Shown piece by piece: positions 32,018-40,545 of a stretch of DNA of 64,000 nucleotides (position 1 is the stretch's first letter; each line of letters opens with the position of its first letter). The stretch is from Bacillus thermozeamaize (GTDB lineage Bacteria > Bacillota > Bacilli > ZCTH02-B2): NCBI GenBank assembly GCA_002159075.1, contig LZRT01000087.1:1-64000 (forward strand), given 5' to 3'. Under the pieces are notes generated by a model, which was not told the DNA's origin, did not search any database, and worked only from the letters and a program-made list of their open reading frames with translations. A program made the position numbers and the translations under genes.

Positions 32018-34729
32018 TTAGATCGGCTGTAAAATGGCTGTGCCGAGTCGTTGTTGTTCTCGTTCGAGCAACGGGCTTAAGATCCGGGCCAACGTCGTGC
32101 CGTCGATCTGGATGACGATGTCCCTGCCATCGCCGTTGTTCTGGCCACCGGCTGATGCCACCTGGAAGGCGCTCAAAACCGCAGTTCCTACGGCGCTGGC
32201 GATGGCGTTCACGAATCCAGTGTTTTCGAGAGGAACGACAGCCTCTTTTCCGGACTCCCCGACGAGCGCCAGCGTTGGTTGGTCGATAATAGCGCCGCGG
32301 GCAAGTTTCGGGATTTTGGGAATGCTGATGCCGAAACTTTTCCCACCAAGACCCGGCACCCAATCAGGAATGTCAATATTGATGCTGTTCAGTCCGTCGA
32401 TCAGTCTATTAATGCCATCGATAATTAGGTTGAGCGGGAACTTGATGATGCCCCAGAGGCTATCAACGATCCCCCGGAAAATCTCACGAACGCCTTCCCA
32501 TGCCTTCCGCCAGTTCCCTGTGAACACGCCGACGATGAAATCTATGACGCCGCCAAGTATTTTGAACAGACCGGACAGTACATCGGAAATCATAGCAATT
32601 GCGTCGCTGACTATGCTGACCACAAAGTTGAACGTGTCCACGAACACCGGTCCAAATGTCTTGATCAGCCAGTTCACGATTGGCGAAATGAACTTGTTGT
32701 AAATCTCCAGCGCGCCGTTTATCAACTTCATAACGAACTGGCCGACCTGATCAACCAGGTTTTTCAGGTGCTTCTCCCACAGCCAGCTCATCGTTTCGAG
32801 GAACGGCTGGATTATAGGCTCCAAGATTTCGTCCCACAGCAGCTGGAAGGTGCCACGGATGTTTTCGAAAAGCTGCGAAAGATTGTCCAAGAGCACCTGA
32901 CCGTACTGCTGCCACAGATTTGTCACGACCCGCAGCGTGTCCAGCACGATTCCCTTGATAAAATCAAAAACCGGCTTTATGGCCGTGTTATAAACCCGGT
33001 TTATCATATCGGCCGCCCAGCGAAAAGTTTCCGCGAATTGCCGAATTGCCCACGCTCCGACATCCGCAAAGATGGGCGCGAACGTGCGGTTCATCTCAGC
33101 TGTGATCGGAATAATGAAGTCATTCAGGACATAATGCACAAACGGTTTGATAGTTCCGTCCAGGACCGACTGAATCGCACTTGCGATGGTCGGAAAGGCG
33201 TCGAGGAATGCGGTTTTGATTTGATCGGCGGCTGGAATCCAGGTGTTGTTGAGTAGGTCCACCACCGTTGCCGTGACGTTTTGGAAGGTGGCCGCGAACT
33301 CTTGCCAAGACCACACCAACACGTCCGCAAAGACCGGCGCGAAAGATTGCGTGAACCCCGTCACGATCGACGGAATGAAGTCCGTGAGCAAATAGGCCGC
33401 CAGCGGAACCATGAAGCTGTTCATGAGTTGCTGGGCAGTCTGTCCGATCTCCGTAAACGCCGCAACAATCGGACCCTTGGCTTCGGCAATGGGTTGAAGA
33501 GCCGGAACCACCCCGGCAAACGCCACGCCGATCGTCTGCCCGATTCTGCCCAGCTCCTCCCACAGGCCGGAGAATATCCCCCTCACGCGATCCGCGATTT
33601 CCTGGACCTTCGAGGGAATGGCTTCAGTATCGATTTGGTCTCCGTCAAACGCCCCCTGCAAATCAAAAGCGCCGGCTGCAATCCCATCGGGGGATAAGCC
33701 GGCACCCGCTGTTTCATCGGCGACCTGATGGACTTCATCGAAGCTGGCGACCGCGTTTTGCGCCTGCTTTCCGGCCTTTTCGGCCTGCTCACCGGACTTT
33801 GCGATTGCGTCCCCGACAGCGGCCTGCGCTTGAGCTGCGGATGCCGCCTGCTGCGCAACGCTTTGGTTGGTACCGAAAAGTGCCTGCATGAACGCGGCGA
33901 CGTACCGCATCACATTGGCCAGGGACGCAGCCAGGTTTGTCAGCGCCGGGAGGACGGTGTTGTAAATCGGGAGAAAGGCCTGTCCGAGCGCGAGCTGCAC
34001 TTCCTTGAGCTGCGCCGTGAACATGGCCTGCCGGGTCGTGGTATTTTGCGCAATCTCCGTCCCGTATTTCTGCGCCGCCTGCTCCAGAATCGCAAAATAC
34101 CGGATCGTCTGCTGCGTCCGAAAATCGAGCTGGTTCCAGGACCGATCGCCGGCAAACCGACGAAACGCATCGGTCGCCTCGATCATGGCGACGTTGACGT
34201 TTATGCCGAGGTCCTCGATCGCTTCGGTATTACCGAGAAGACCGGACCGGATGCGCTCCATGACGTCCTCCATAGTCCGGCCGGTGTAGCTGGCAACGAC
34301 TGCGGAAGCCTGCAACAGATCCTGCGTGTACTGCGCGACCTGGGCAGTGTTCGTCGCAAAAGAACTTACCAGGTTGGCAAAGACGGCGCCGTATCGCATG
34401 GCTTCAGACCGCGCCATGCCGAAAGCGATGGCCTGCTCATTCGCCCACTGCTGGAAGACGCCGACACTGCTTCCCATGAGACGCCGGAGCTGCTGGACAG
34501 CAGCTTCGAACTGCATGGCCTCACGGGTTGCGGAGCGGATGGTAGCACCGATACCTATGGCAGAAAGAATCGCAGCAACACCTTTGAACGCGCTTTTGAT
34601 TCTGTCCGTGACGGACTTTACTTCCTTATTCACGCTGTTCAGCTCGCGCTTGACATTGGCCAGTTCTTTTCTTAACCCCGACGTTTCAGACGTGATCAGG
34701 ATCTGGAGCTCTTCCAGCGTCATGGCCAT
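32018..34729 (-). CDS. Tail tape measure protein
   Basis: About 903 residues from the ATG at 34729. The N terminus is a coiled coil (LRKELANVKRELNSVNKEVK), followed by the tape-measure core (AAILSAIGIGATIRSATREAM), Ala-rich helices and long alternating hydrophobic repeats (WLWEKHLKNLVDQVGQFVMK, IIKFPLNLIIDGINRLI). It sets tail length, suggesting a tail of roughly 130-140 nm by the usual 1.5 Angstrom per residue rule. It follows the tail-assembly chaperones, as expected. Confidence 0.92.
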   Translation of the reverse strand: MAMTLEELQILITSETSGLRKELANVKRELNSVNKEVKSVTDRIKSAFKGVAAILSAIGIGATIRSATREAMQFEAAVQQLRRLMGSSVGVFQQWANEQAIAFGMARSEAMRYGAVFANLVSSFATNTAQVAQYTQDLLQASAVVASYTGRTMEDVMERIRSGLLGNTEAIEDLGINVNVAMIEATDAFRRFAGDRSWNQLDFRTQQTIRYFAILEQAAQKYGTEIAQNTTTRQAMFTAQLKEVQLALGQAFLPIYNTVLPALTNLAASLANVMRYVAAFMQALFGTNQSVAQQAASAAQAQAAVGDAIAKSGEQAEKAGKQAQNAVASFDEVHQVADETAGAGLSPDGIAAGAFDLQGAFDGDQIDTEAIPSKVQEIADRVRGIFSGLWEELGRIGQTIGVAFAGVVPALQPIAEAKGPIVAAFTEIGQTAQQLMNSFMVPLAAYLLTDFIPSIVTGFTQSFAPVFADVLVWSWQEFAATFQNVTATVVDLLNNTWIPAADQIKTAFLDAFPTIASAIQSVLDGTIKPFVHYVLNDFIIPITAEMNRTFAPIFADVGAWAIRQFAETFRWAADMINRVYNTAIKPVFDFIKGIVLDTLRVVTNLWQQYGQVLLDNLSQLFENIRGTFQLLWDEILEPIIQPFLETMSWLWEKHLKNLVDQVGQFVMKLINGALEIYNKFISPIVNWLIKTFGPVFVDTFNFVVSIVSDAIAMISDVLSGLFKILGGVIDFIVGVFTGNWRKAWEGVREIFRGIVDSLWGIIKFPLNLIIDGINRLIDGLNSINIDIPDWVPGLGGKSFGISIPKIPKLARGAIIDQPTLALVGESGKEAVVPLENTGFVNAIASAVGTAVLSAFQVASAGGQNNGDGRDIVIQIDGTTLARILSPLLEREQQRLGTAILQPI

Positions 34730-35069
34730 GCTTCTCACCTCGCTTCCGGCGCTCAGCGGCGTATTCTTCGATCCGCGCTTTCATAAGCCGCCAGTCTTGT
34801 TGTCGCGGTACCTCCGGAAAGATCCCCGGGAAAGCTTCATGAAGCCGCGGCGGCTTTTGTTTGCTCCCAAACACGATTCCAACCAGGTCTGCAATTAGAT
34901 AACTTTGCTGATAAGCGATCAGCGCCTGAATCTGCAACTCTTCCCGCCTTCTTTTTTGCACCCCCTCAATCGCGACCAAAATTTCCCTGAATGTCATGTC
35001 CCAAAAAGAAACTGCATCCACGCCGTGCTGTACAGCGATAGGATGCAGTTTCTCAAAAAGTTCGGTCAA
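34686..35069 (-). CDS. Tail-assembly chaperone, frameshift-fused C-terminal part
   Basis: 127 residues if started at its TTG, but it is best read as the second half of a fusion made by -1 frameshifting from the preceding gene. The frame is open upstream through the slippery site. It is helical and charged (QRQQDWRLMKARIEEYAAER type) and overlaps the tape measure start by 44 bases, as lambda GT-like products do. Confidence 0.75.
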   Translation of the reverse strand: MTELFEKLHPIAVQHGVDAVSFWDMTFREILVAIEGVQKRRREELQIQALIAYQQSYLIADLVGIVFGSKQKPPRLHEAFPGIFPEVPRQQDWRLMKARIEEYAAERRKRGEKHGHDAGRAPDPDHV

Positions 35070-35074
35070 ACTGT

Positions 35075-35434
35075 TTACTGCTTCGCCTTCTTGCCGGCCC
35101 CCGTCGTCGGAGCCGCTCTGAAAAAACCGGATACCTTCAGTACTTCAACGAGAACTTGAATCATTCCGGCATAGGAACCGCCATTTTCGATATACCGGTC
35201 ATAAATCTCGAAAGCATCATCCATCGTGATGCCGTGCTGATAGGTTTGCAAACTGCCGTGCAGGACCGTGACAATCGTTTCAATGCTCGGAAGATCGCTC
35301 ATCTTCCCCTCGCCAAAAACCGCCAACAGCGATTTGCCGATTTTCCGTTCCACATCGACCGCGATTTTGGCGGGCAAACGCAATTTGTATTCCTTTTCAC
35401 CAACCGTGAACGTGGTGTAAAGCAATTTGCTCAA
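35075..35434 (-). CDS. Tail-assembly chaperone (DUF6096-like, G protein equivalent)
   Basis: 119 residues. TFTVGEKEYKLRLPAK, DVERKIGKSLLAVFG and GITMDDAFEIYDRYIENGG fit the DUF6096 family of tail-assembly chaperones that lie after the tail tube gene. A slippery heptamer in the last sixth allows part of the ribosomes to enter the next frame and make a 249-residue fusion. TTG start. Confidence 0.8.
   Translation of the reverse strand: MSKLLYTTFTVGEKEYKLRLPAKIAVDVERKIGKSLLAVFGEGKMSDLPSIETIVTVLHGSLQTYQHGITMDDAFEIYDRYIENGGSYAGMIQVLVEVLKVSGFFRAAPTTGAGKKAKQ
35095..35126 (-). promoter_or_regulatory. Programmed -1 ribosomal frameshift site with hairpin
   Basis: On the minus strand the zero frame reads GGT-TTT-TTC, giving the ideal X-XXY-YYZ heptamer T-TTT-TTC (35120-35126). 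Four bases later a 7-bp stem CGGCTCC/GGGGCCG with a 7-nt loop (35115 to 35095) can stall the ribosome. The -1 frame is open from here into the downstream chaperone gene. Confidence 0.8.
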
Positions 35435-35451
35435 CCCCTTTTTGGCAATAT

Positions 35452-35478
35452 AAAAAGCACCCTCATATGCGAGAGTGC
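35452..35478 (-). terminator. Terminator after the Pmp3-like gene
   Basis: On the minus strand an 8-bp stem with one mismatch (35478-35471 with 35464-35457) is followed by TTTTTAT. It isolates the Pmp3-like gene from the tail chaperone genes, or attenuates the late transcript here. Confidence 0.7.
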
Positions 35479-35498
35479 TTTGAATGCGATATTCCGTT

Positions 35499-35690
35499 TC
35501 ACTTGCTTTTGATGGCCTGAACCAGTTCTTTGTGCCGTCTGTCGGCGTAATATTTGTTTACGATGAGAAATGCGTGAATGACACCTGGAACGTAACCCAA
35601 AATGGTCAATATGATGTTCAGCAAAAACGACCCGACGTAACCAGTAGACAAAACCGCCAAGGGTGGCAAAAAGCACAAAAAGTAACGCAT
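35499..35690 (-). CDS. YqaE/Pmp3-family membrane protein (moron)
   Basis: 63 residues, nearly all two hydrophobic helices (FLCFLPPLAVLSTGYVGSFLL, IILTILGYVPGVIHAFLIV), with the Pmp3 motif LxxxLGYxPGxxHA. Pmp3/YqaE proteins are stress-linked membrane proteins in bacteria and fungi. Here it interrupts the tail gene order (tail tube then chaperones) and is bracketed by an inverted repeat and a terminator, the mark of a moron expressed by the lysogen. Confidence 0.85.
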   Translation of the reverse strand: MRYFLCFLPPLAVLSTGYVGSFLLNIILTILGYVPGVIHAFLIVNKYYADRRHKELVQAIKSK

Positions 35691-35700
35691 GATAATGCCC

Positions 35701-35745
35701 CTCCGTCCGTATGGTACTTTTGAATTATTTTACCATAGGACGGAG
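35701..35745 (-). promoter_or_regulatory. Long inverted repeat upstream of the Pmp3-like gene
   Basis: CTCCGTCCGTATGGTA (35701-35716) and TACCATAGGACGGAG (35731-35745) are complementary except for one bulged base. The A/T-rich loop could hold promoter elements. On the minus strand the GGAGGGG Shine-Dalgarno of the Pmp3-like gene is partly inside the stem, so folding would hide it. The arms carry the half-site ATGGTA seen in the phage repressor operators. Confidence 0.55.
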
Positions 35746-35777
35746 GGGAGAAGTAAACCGTTTCAATCACCAAGCCC

Positions 35778-36200
35778 TTACGGCGTCGGATTCGTCACCA
35801 CAATGTCCGACTGCAGGAACATGGTGGCCGTGAAGGTCAGCGCCGCGTTCACGGCGGCAGCGTCCATCTTAACCGACACGTATGCGTCGAACTGATGCGC
35901 CGTGCCGTCCGGGTACTCGACCTTGAACGTTGCCACCTCATTGTTTTCCTGCAACCCGCGCAAGATGCGGTAGTTGCTTGTAGGTCCGCTGTTGTCGTAC
36001 AGGAATTTGAATTGCAGGTCACCCAAGTCACGAACGCCGGAAATGTATTTCCGCACACTGTCCGCCAAGGTCGTGACCTCAACCCTTTCCGGATCTCCAC
36101 CGATTTCCGGCACTTCCATGAGCAACGGGATCTCCTCGAAATCCGTCATCCCGCTTTTCTTGTACGAAAGCGTCGTGTCTTTCGAAAGAATTCCGGACAA
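35778..36200 (-). CDS. Major tail (tail tube) protein
   Basis: 140 residues: LSYKKSGMTDFEEIPLLMEV, ERVEVTTLADSVRKYISGVRD and a beta-rich core ending TFTATMFLQSDIVV. This is the compact tail-tube type of Firmicute siphophages. It stands between the tail completion protein and the tail chaperones, the usual place for the most abundant tail protein. Confidence 0.8.
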   Translation of the reverse strand: MSGILSKDTTLSYKKSGMTDFEEIPLLMEVPEIGGDPERVEVTTLADSVRKYISGVRDLGDLQFKFLYDNSGPTSNYRILRGLQENNEVATFKVEYPDGTAHQFDAYVSVKMDAAAVNAALTFTATMFLQSDIVVTNPTP

Positions 36201-36211
36201 TTGCGCTCACC

Positions 36212-36568
36212 TCACTGGTATACAAGATTCGACCGCACGTCAACGACGCCGCGGTAACGCATGGTTTTGTGGATGATTCCGCTCGGGTCCGGCACGTCAG
36301 CTGCGAATTGCCGGCGGAAGCCGATGCTGTTCATTTTTTCGTCCACCTGCTGCGCGATCTGTCCGGTCGAGCGGTTATGCCAGATATCGATCTGGATGCT
36401 GATGTCGCTCAGCGGGCCGTTTGCAATCCGGAGCGGGTCGCTGTTGGCGAGCTCGTAGAACGAAATGTGCGGCAGCTTTGAAAAATCATTTGGATACGCA
36501 TACGACACGGTAACGCCCGGGATGGACTCCAGCAACGCGTTGATCTCGGCCTTGACGTCATACATCAA
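36212..36568 (-). CDS. Tail terminator / completion protein
   Basis: 118 residues: YDVKAEINALLESIPGVTVS, SDISIQIDIWHNRSTGQIAQQVDEKMNSIGF. These follow the DUF3168/tail-terminator (gpU-like) pattern in which an amphipathic helix is followed by beta strands and the helix AxxVDExM. Four-base overlap with the HK97 gp10-like gene. Confidence 0.65.
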   Translation of the reverse strand: MMYDVKAEINALLESIPGVTVSYAYPNDFSKLPHISFYELANSDPLRIANGPLSDISIQIDIWHNRSTGQIAQQVDEKMNSIGFRRQFAADVPDPSGIIHKTMRYRGVVDVRSNLVYQ

Positions 36569-37008
36569 CCTCTCACCAGCTTCCGGATTTCGTTCCGCAG
36601 ATGCCGCGCGACGATCTGCGGCACGACCTTCCTATTCTGCTCCGCCGCTGGGAAGAGGAACGGTTGAGCTGCCATTCCTGCCCAGTCCTGACGGTAAGAA
36701 AGATCGCCGTCGTACTTCGGCGGAGACGGCGACGCCTCGCCGCGCTGACCGGTGCCGAATTCGACGTATGGGGCGTAATAGACATTCGTCGAAACCTTGC
36801 CGACGACCGTCCCGCCGCGCTCTTCCACTGTGGCCTGAATGCTGCCACGAAGCGTCCCACCGTCGATCTCAGCTACCGGTGCAAGCATCTTTGCGTCGGC
36901 CTGAACCTTCATCGCCGCCTGAAGGACGCCAGTCCGGAGGACCTTCCGGTTGTTTCCACCTAGCTGATCCAACTTTTTCAAGAGGCGATCCAATCCTTGC
37001 AGGCTCAC
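36565..37008 (-). CDS. HK97 gp10-like head-tail joining protein
   Basis: 147 residues from the GTG at 37008 (MSLQGLDRLLKKLDQLGG). VLQAAMKVQADAKMLAPV, GGTLRGSIQATV and YAPYVEFGTGQ are the HK97 gp10/gpZ-like signature. Acts at the head-tail interface. It overlaps the previous gene by GTGA. Confidence 0.85.
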   Translation of the reverse strand: MSLQGLDRLLKKLDQLGGNNRKVLRTGVLQAAMKVQADAKMLAPVAEIDGGTLRGSIQATVEERGGTVVGKVSTNVYYAPYVEFGTGQRGEASPSPPKYDGDLSYRQDWAGMAAQPFLFPAAEQNRKVVPQIVARHLRNEIRKLVRG

Positions 37009-37337
37009 GATCTCACCTTCTCCAGGTCGATGACAGTGTGCCCAGACCATGGACGGATGGCGACGACCCGGTAATCCGGGTTTGGGATTTCCGGAGGAAC
37101 GTCCACCCATGCACCAGCGCTTTCGGTGACGGCCGGCCTACCCTCGACGTACATCGTCAGCATGTAGGCGGCACGCTCGCCGTACATCTCCGCCGTGACA
37201 CGGCCGCCGGCCGGCTGAACGTGCCCGAAGATCGTCACCGGATCGCCCCAAGTTTCGTAGGTCGTTGCATCCGGCTCCTTTTCGGTGATGCGCGGCCGGA
37301 AAACGACAGCCCGCTGGTCACGCCGACGGAGCCGCAT
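37005..37337 (-). CDS. Head-tail stopper/closure protein
   Basis: 110 residues, beta-rich: RDQRAVVFRPRITEKEPDA, WGDPVTIFGHVQPAGGRVTAE, GAWVDVPPEIPNPDYRVVAI. The pattern is like phage head-tail adaptor (gp16/SPP1 stopper) proteins. The gene overlaps its upstream neighbour by about 20 bases. Confidence 0.65.
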   Translation of the reverse strand: MRLRRRDQRAVVFRPRITEKEPDATTYETWGDPVTIFGHVQPAGGRVTAEMYGERAAYMLTMYVEGRPAVTESAGAWVDVPPEIPNPDYRVVAIRPWSGHTVIDLEKVRS

Positions 37338-37635
37338 ACCGCACCACCTTCAGCAAGCGATACTGGTTGATCGCCGCCCGGATGGATTCCGGCAAGTCCT
37401 CGAATGACCGGCTGACGCCGCCCTCGCTGTGCGACGTCTGCCCTTCCACGCCCTGGCGGTTGTATCGGATCACTGCTATCTGCCGCTGGATCGGTTCCAG
37501 GGCGGGCGGAAGCTCTGTCCGGTTAGTCCATGTGAGCAAATCGTTCTTCACGTCTTCAAGCAGCAGGCTCAGCGCTTCATCCTGATCCGAGCCGGTAATT
37601 CCGAGCATGATTTTCAGCTTTTCGAGGGTGGTCAC
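37318..37635 (-). CDS. Head-tail connector (gp6/YqbG-like)
   Basis: 105 residues. TLEKLKIMLGITGSDQDEAL, LEDVKNDLLTWTNRTELPPA and GGVSRSFEDLPESIRAAI fit the phage gp6-like connector family that binds the portal ring. GTG start after GGAGGTG. Confidence 0.8.
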   Translation of the reverse strand: MTTLEKLKIMLGITGSDQDEALSLLLEDVKNDLLTWTNRTELPPALEPIQRQIAVIRYNRQGVEGQTSHSEGGVSRSFEDLPESIRAAINQYRLLKVVRYAAPSA

Positions 37636-37667
37636 GGGCTGTCACCTCCATGAAAACGGAGGGCAGC

Positions 37668-37829
37668 TTATTTGCCACCCTCCGTCTTCTTGTTCTTTGC
37701 TGCGCCTTCCGCAGCCGCGTCAGGCTTATCCGACTGGGCGATCCGAACGAACCCCTGCCGCTCATACTTCTGCGCCTGGTGTTCCGTCGCAGCCAGCTTC
37801 ACGACGTTTTCACGCTGCAGCACGATCAT
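37668..37829 (-). CDS. Small phage protein after the capsid gene
   Basis: Translation gives 53 residues: MIVLQRENVVKLAATEHQAQ at the start and a basic tail ending KNKKTEGGK. GGAGGAATG lies eight bases ahead. Small proteins of this type stand between capsid and connector genes in many Firmicute phages; the function is unknown. Confidence 0.7.
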   Translation of the reverse strand: MIVLQRENVVKLAATEHQAQKYERQGFVRIAQSDKPDAAAEGAAKNKKTEGGK

Positions 37830-37832
37830 GGA

Positions 37833-38750
37833 TCATTCCTCCGTGGCCACGTAGATTTCGCGGACCTTGTTTTCGGGGATGATCAGATCGTGATACTTGC
37901 GGTAGTCGATCTTCCAGGCGTTGGCGTTTTGGTTCGTCATCGGGTCGAAGATGCGGACCACATCCGTCTTCTGAATCCCGATCGGCGCCCGGCGGGACGA
38001 CACGATCCAGTGGACAACCTTGGAGCCCACCGCAGGCACGAAGCCGCCTTCTTCCTGGCCGGACGTTTTCCCGTCGTAGAAGACGAAGGCCGTCCGCATG
38101 CGGTTCGAGGCCACCGGGATCAGCGGGATGCCGTCGAGGAAACGGATACGCAGGTCAATGCCGCCCTGGCGGAAGTTGCCGACATCGATTTGCTTTTTGA
38201 TTTCTTCGCTGTTGATCAGAATTTGATACACCGGCCACCTGATCGTGATGACCAGTTGTTCTGTGTCCAGCCCGCGATCCGCCAGGGTGTAGATGTGGCT
38301 GTAGAGCTTCTCAAGAATCGTCGATTTGTCGGGCGTATAGGTTTCCTGGTTTCCGGCCGCGATGGCTTTCGTGGCAATCTTAGAGTACCGGTAGGCATCG
38401 ATTTCTGGGATCACCTTCGTGCGCTGGAACTCGCTCATGACGTTCGCGGCACTGGCGCCGAAGTTCGTTTCGTTCACATCCATGGCATCCAGCTGGAACG
38501 TCCGGCCGCGGTCCATGGTCAGCTTGTGCGTTTGGTATTTGTAAGTCACAGAACCCTGCACGAAGCCCGTGTCGCGGTCATAGTCCGCCAGGCCCTGCAC
38601 CACGATGTCCGGGATTTTAATTTCGTCGCCGCCGTTGTAGATGACATCGACGGCGTTCGCTTCCATCCAGCCGGACGTGGATTGTTGTTCGGCTTGCAGG
38701 TCCAGCTGCGTCTGGAAAAGCTTTGCATACTCCAGCGTGTTGATCGGCAT
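37833..38750 (-). CDS. Major capsid protein
   Basis: 305 residues. LEYAKLFQTQLDLQAEQQST, NGGDEIKIPDIVVQGLADYDR, FQLDAMDVNETNFGASAANVM and WIVSSRRAPIGIQKTDVVRIF fit an HK97-fold major capsid protein of Firmicute siphophages. No N-terminal delta domain remains because a separate scaffold protein is encoded upstream. Confidence 0.88.
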   Translation of the reverse strand: MPINTLEYAKLFQTQLDLQAEQQSTSGWMEANAVDVIYNGGDEIKIPDIVVQGLADYDRDTGFVQGSVTYKYQTHKLTMDRGRTFQLDAMDVNETNFGASAANVMSEFQRTKVIPEIDAYRYSKIATKAIAAGNQETYTPDKSTILEKLYSHIYTLADRGLDTEQLVITIRWPVYQILINSEEIKKQIDVGNFRQGGIDLRIRFLDGIPLIPVASNRMRTAFVFYDGKTSGQEEGGFVPAVGSKVVHWIVSSRRAPIGIQKTDVVRIFDPMTNQNANAWKIDYRKYHDLIIPENKVREIYVATEE

Positions 38751-38758
38751 TTTTCAAA

Positions 38759-39394
38759 TCACCTCTGCGCAAAGATTTGTTTGATGCGGTCCTCATCGGG
38801 AAGCTTGTTGCCTCCGCCTCCCGTCCCGCCTTTCGGCGCACCTCCGCCTTTGAGGCGCTCATTGACGGCCTGCTCGACCGCTTCGCGGAACACCTTTTCC
38901 ACCGCTTCGATGGACTTATTGGTGCTTTCCGCGTCAGTGTAGTCGAGGATTTCGGCCAACTGTTTCGGCAGCCCTTTCTCCGCGAGCGTCTCCAGCGCGG
39001 TCGCCCGAAGCTCACGGCGCGTGATCTCCCGTTCGCGCTTCGCCAGCTCTTCCTCGCGCTTCTGGCGCTCGTACTCGGCCTTTTGTTCTGCGGTCATTTT
39101 GGCGAGCTTCTCCGCCTCCGTTTTGGCCTCGTCGAGCTTCGTCTGGAATTCTTTCTCCCACCTGGAGCGCTCTTTAGCGATGGTCTGGCCGATCAGCTTG
39201 TTGATGTACTCCTGCTGTTCTGGCGTGAAGGTGATCTTTTCGCCCTTGCCCTTGTCGGTCGTCTCTTGGCTGCCGGCTGAACCACCTCCGGCGTCGACAG
39301 CGGCCTCGCCGCCCGCCGAGCTGTCCCCCTCGGCAAAAAGCTGAAGATTGAGCGGCAGAAGCCGCGTCCTGGCATTTTCGAATTGGTTCATCAT
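38759..39394 (-). CDS. DUF4355 capsid scaffolding protein
   Basis: 211 residues from the ATG at 39394. It begins near MNQFENARTRLLPLNLQLFAE, then has a low-complexity Gly/Ala/Ser segment and a highly charged helix (KLAKMTAEQKAEYERQKREE) and ends KQIFAQR. This is the DUF4355 scaffold located directly before the capsid gene. Confidence 0.85.
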   Translation of the reverse strand: MMNQFENARTRLLPLNLQLFAEGDSSAGGEAAVDAGGGSAGSQETTDKGKGEKITFTPEQQEYINKLIGQTIAKERSRWEKEFQTKLDEAKTEAEKLAKMTAEQKAEYERQKREEELAKREREITRRELRATALETLAEKGLPKQLAEILDYTDAESTNKSIEAVEKVFREAVEQAVNERLKGGGAPKGGTGGGGNKLPDEDRIKQIFAQR

Positions 39395-39474
39395 GATTGA
39401 TACCTCCCGTTTAACGCCCGTCGGCTTTTTCCCGTGACAGCAGTTTAACGTCATGCCGCACGTGCTGGACGTAA

Positions 39475-39502
39475 AGAAAAACAGCCCGGAAATCAGGCTG
39501 TT
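39475..39502 (-). terminator. Terminator inside the head operon
   Basis: On the minus strand AACAGCC/GGCTGTT (39502-39496 with 39486-39480) is followed by TTTTCTTT and overlaps the stop of the MuF-like gene. It would lower transcription into the scaffold/capsid genes unless those have their own promoter or the phage antiterminates. Confidence 0.65.
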
Positions 39503-40545
39503 TTCTTGCCCTTCACGTATGTGTCATACCACTGCTGATAATTCATGCTGGCCGGGACGAGCATCGTTTTTCCCGTCACCGGGTCCCTGGCCCGGCGCTG
39601 CAGGTTCATCTCTTCGCCGACATCGATCACCGCGACCGTTGTGCTGCGGCAATTCGGGTGCATGGGCGGCATGTTCACGCCGGGGCTGGCGTCCTTGACC
39701 AGGTACACCTTGCCATCCTGTTGCCGGCACTTCTCTGACGTCCGCAAATCAAGCGTCGCCACGAAGCGGTATCGCTCGATGCCGGCTTCCTCGTATGCTT
39801 CCATCTCCGCGGCGTTAGCCATATAGGTCGTCTCGGTCCTGAGCAACCGGTTCGCGGCGTGTTTGCTGACGGCGAAACGCTCCTCGATCTGCTCCCGCAT
39901 CTGCCGAATGCTGGCGCCACTCATGAGCCCGCCGGTGATGACTTCGGTGAGCGTCTTGGCCAGAACATCCGTGTTTCCCCAGATCCGCTTGCTGAAATGC
40001 TCGCCGCTCCAGGGGCGCTTCAAAATCGCCTCGATCGTCCGTCGCGGCATCGCGGCAAAATCAAAGACGTACCCGGTGCCACGCTGCAGGTCGAATATGG
40101 TCCGGTAATACGCCTCGTTAATCGTGCTCATGAGCGCCCGGGTGAGCAGCTCCAGCTCCACATCCGCGATCAGCTTCGACTGGATGAGCATGTCAGCCTG
40201 GAGCGCAAGCCGCTTCGTGATTCGGGCCGCATACGCCGGTGCATTCAGAATGGCGAGAAGCCGGCGTCGAATTTCGGGATCTTTGACCTTCCGGTACTGC
40301 TCCCGGATTCGTTCCCATTCCCGACGGCTGATGGGTTCGGAAAGAAGTCGTCGCGCCTCCTCCGGCGTCAGGTCGTGGTTCTTGACGTAAGTTCCAAAAA
40401 TGCGCTCGATCTCTTCCAGGACGTTCTGCTGACCGCGGTTGTACGCTGCGACGATATGCCGAATCACCTCATCATTTCGCCGGTGATATTCGGCCATCCG
40501 CTGCCGCGCCCGGCGCTCCCAGTAATCATTGTTCCGCATCGCCAT
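39493..40545 (-). CDS. Minor head protein (SPP1 gp7/MuF family)
   Basis: 350 residues. The SPP1 gp7/MuF core is at the C-terminal end: ANRLLRTETTYMANAAEMEAY, GIERYRFVATLDLRTSEKCR and PPMHPNCRSTTV. The N-terminal half is helical (RARQRMAEYHRRNDEVIRH). These proteins ride in the head near the portal. It overlaps the portal gene by 20 bases. Confidence 0.87.
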   Translation of the reverse strand: MAMRNNDYWERRARQRMAEYHRRNDEVIRHIVAAYNRGQQNVLEEIERIFGTYVKNHDLTPEEARRLLSEPISRREWERIREQYRKVKDPEIRRRLLAILNAPAYAARITKRLALQADMLIQSKLIADVELELLTRALMSTINEAYYRTIFDLQRGTGYVFDFAAMPRRTIEAILKRPWSGEHFSKRIWGNTDVLAKTLTEVITGGLMSGASIRQMREQIEERFAVSKHAANRLLRTETTYMANAAEMEAYEEAGIERYRFVATLDLRTSEKCRQQDGKVYLVKDASPGVNMPPMHPNCRSTTVAVIDVGEEMNLQRRARDPVTGKTMLVPASMNYQQWYDTYVKGKKTA

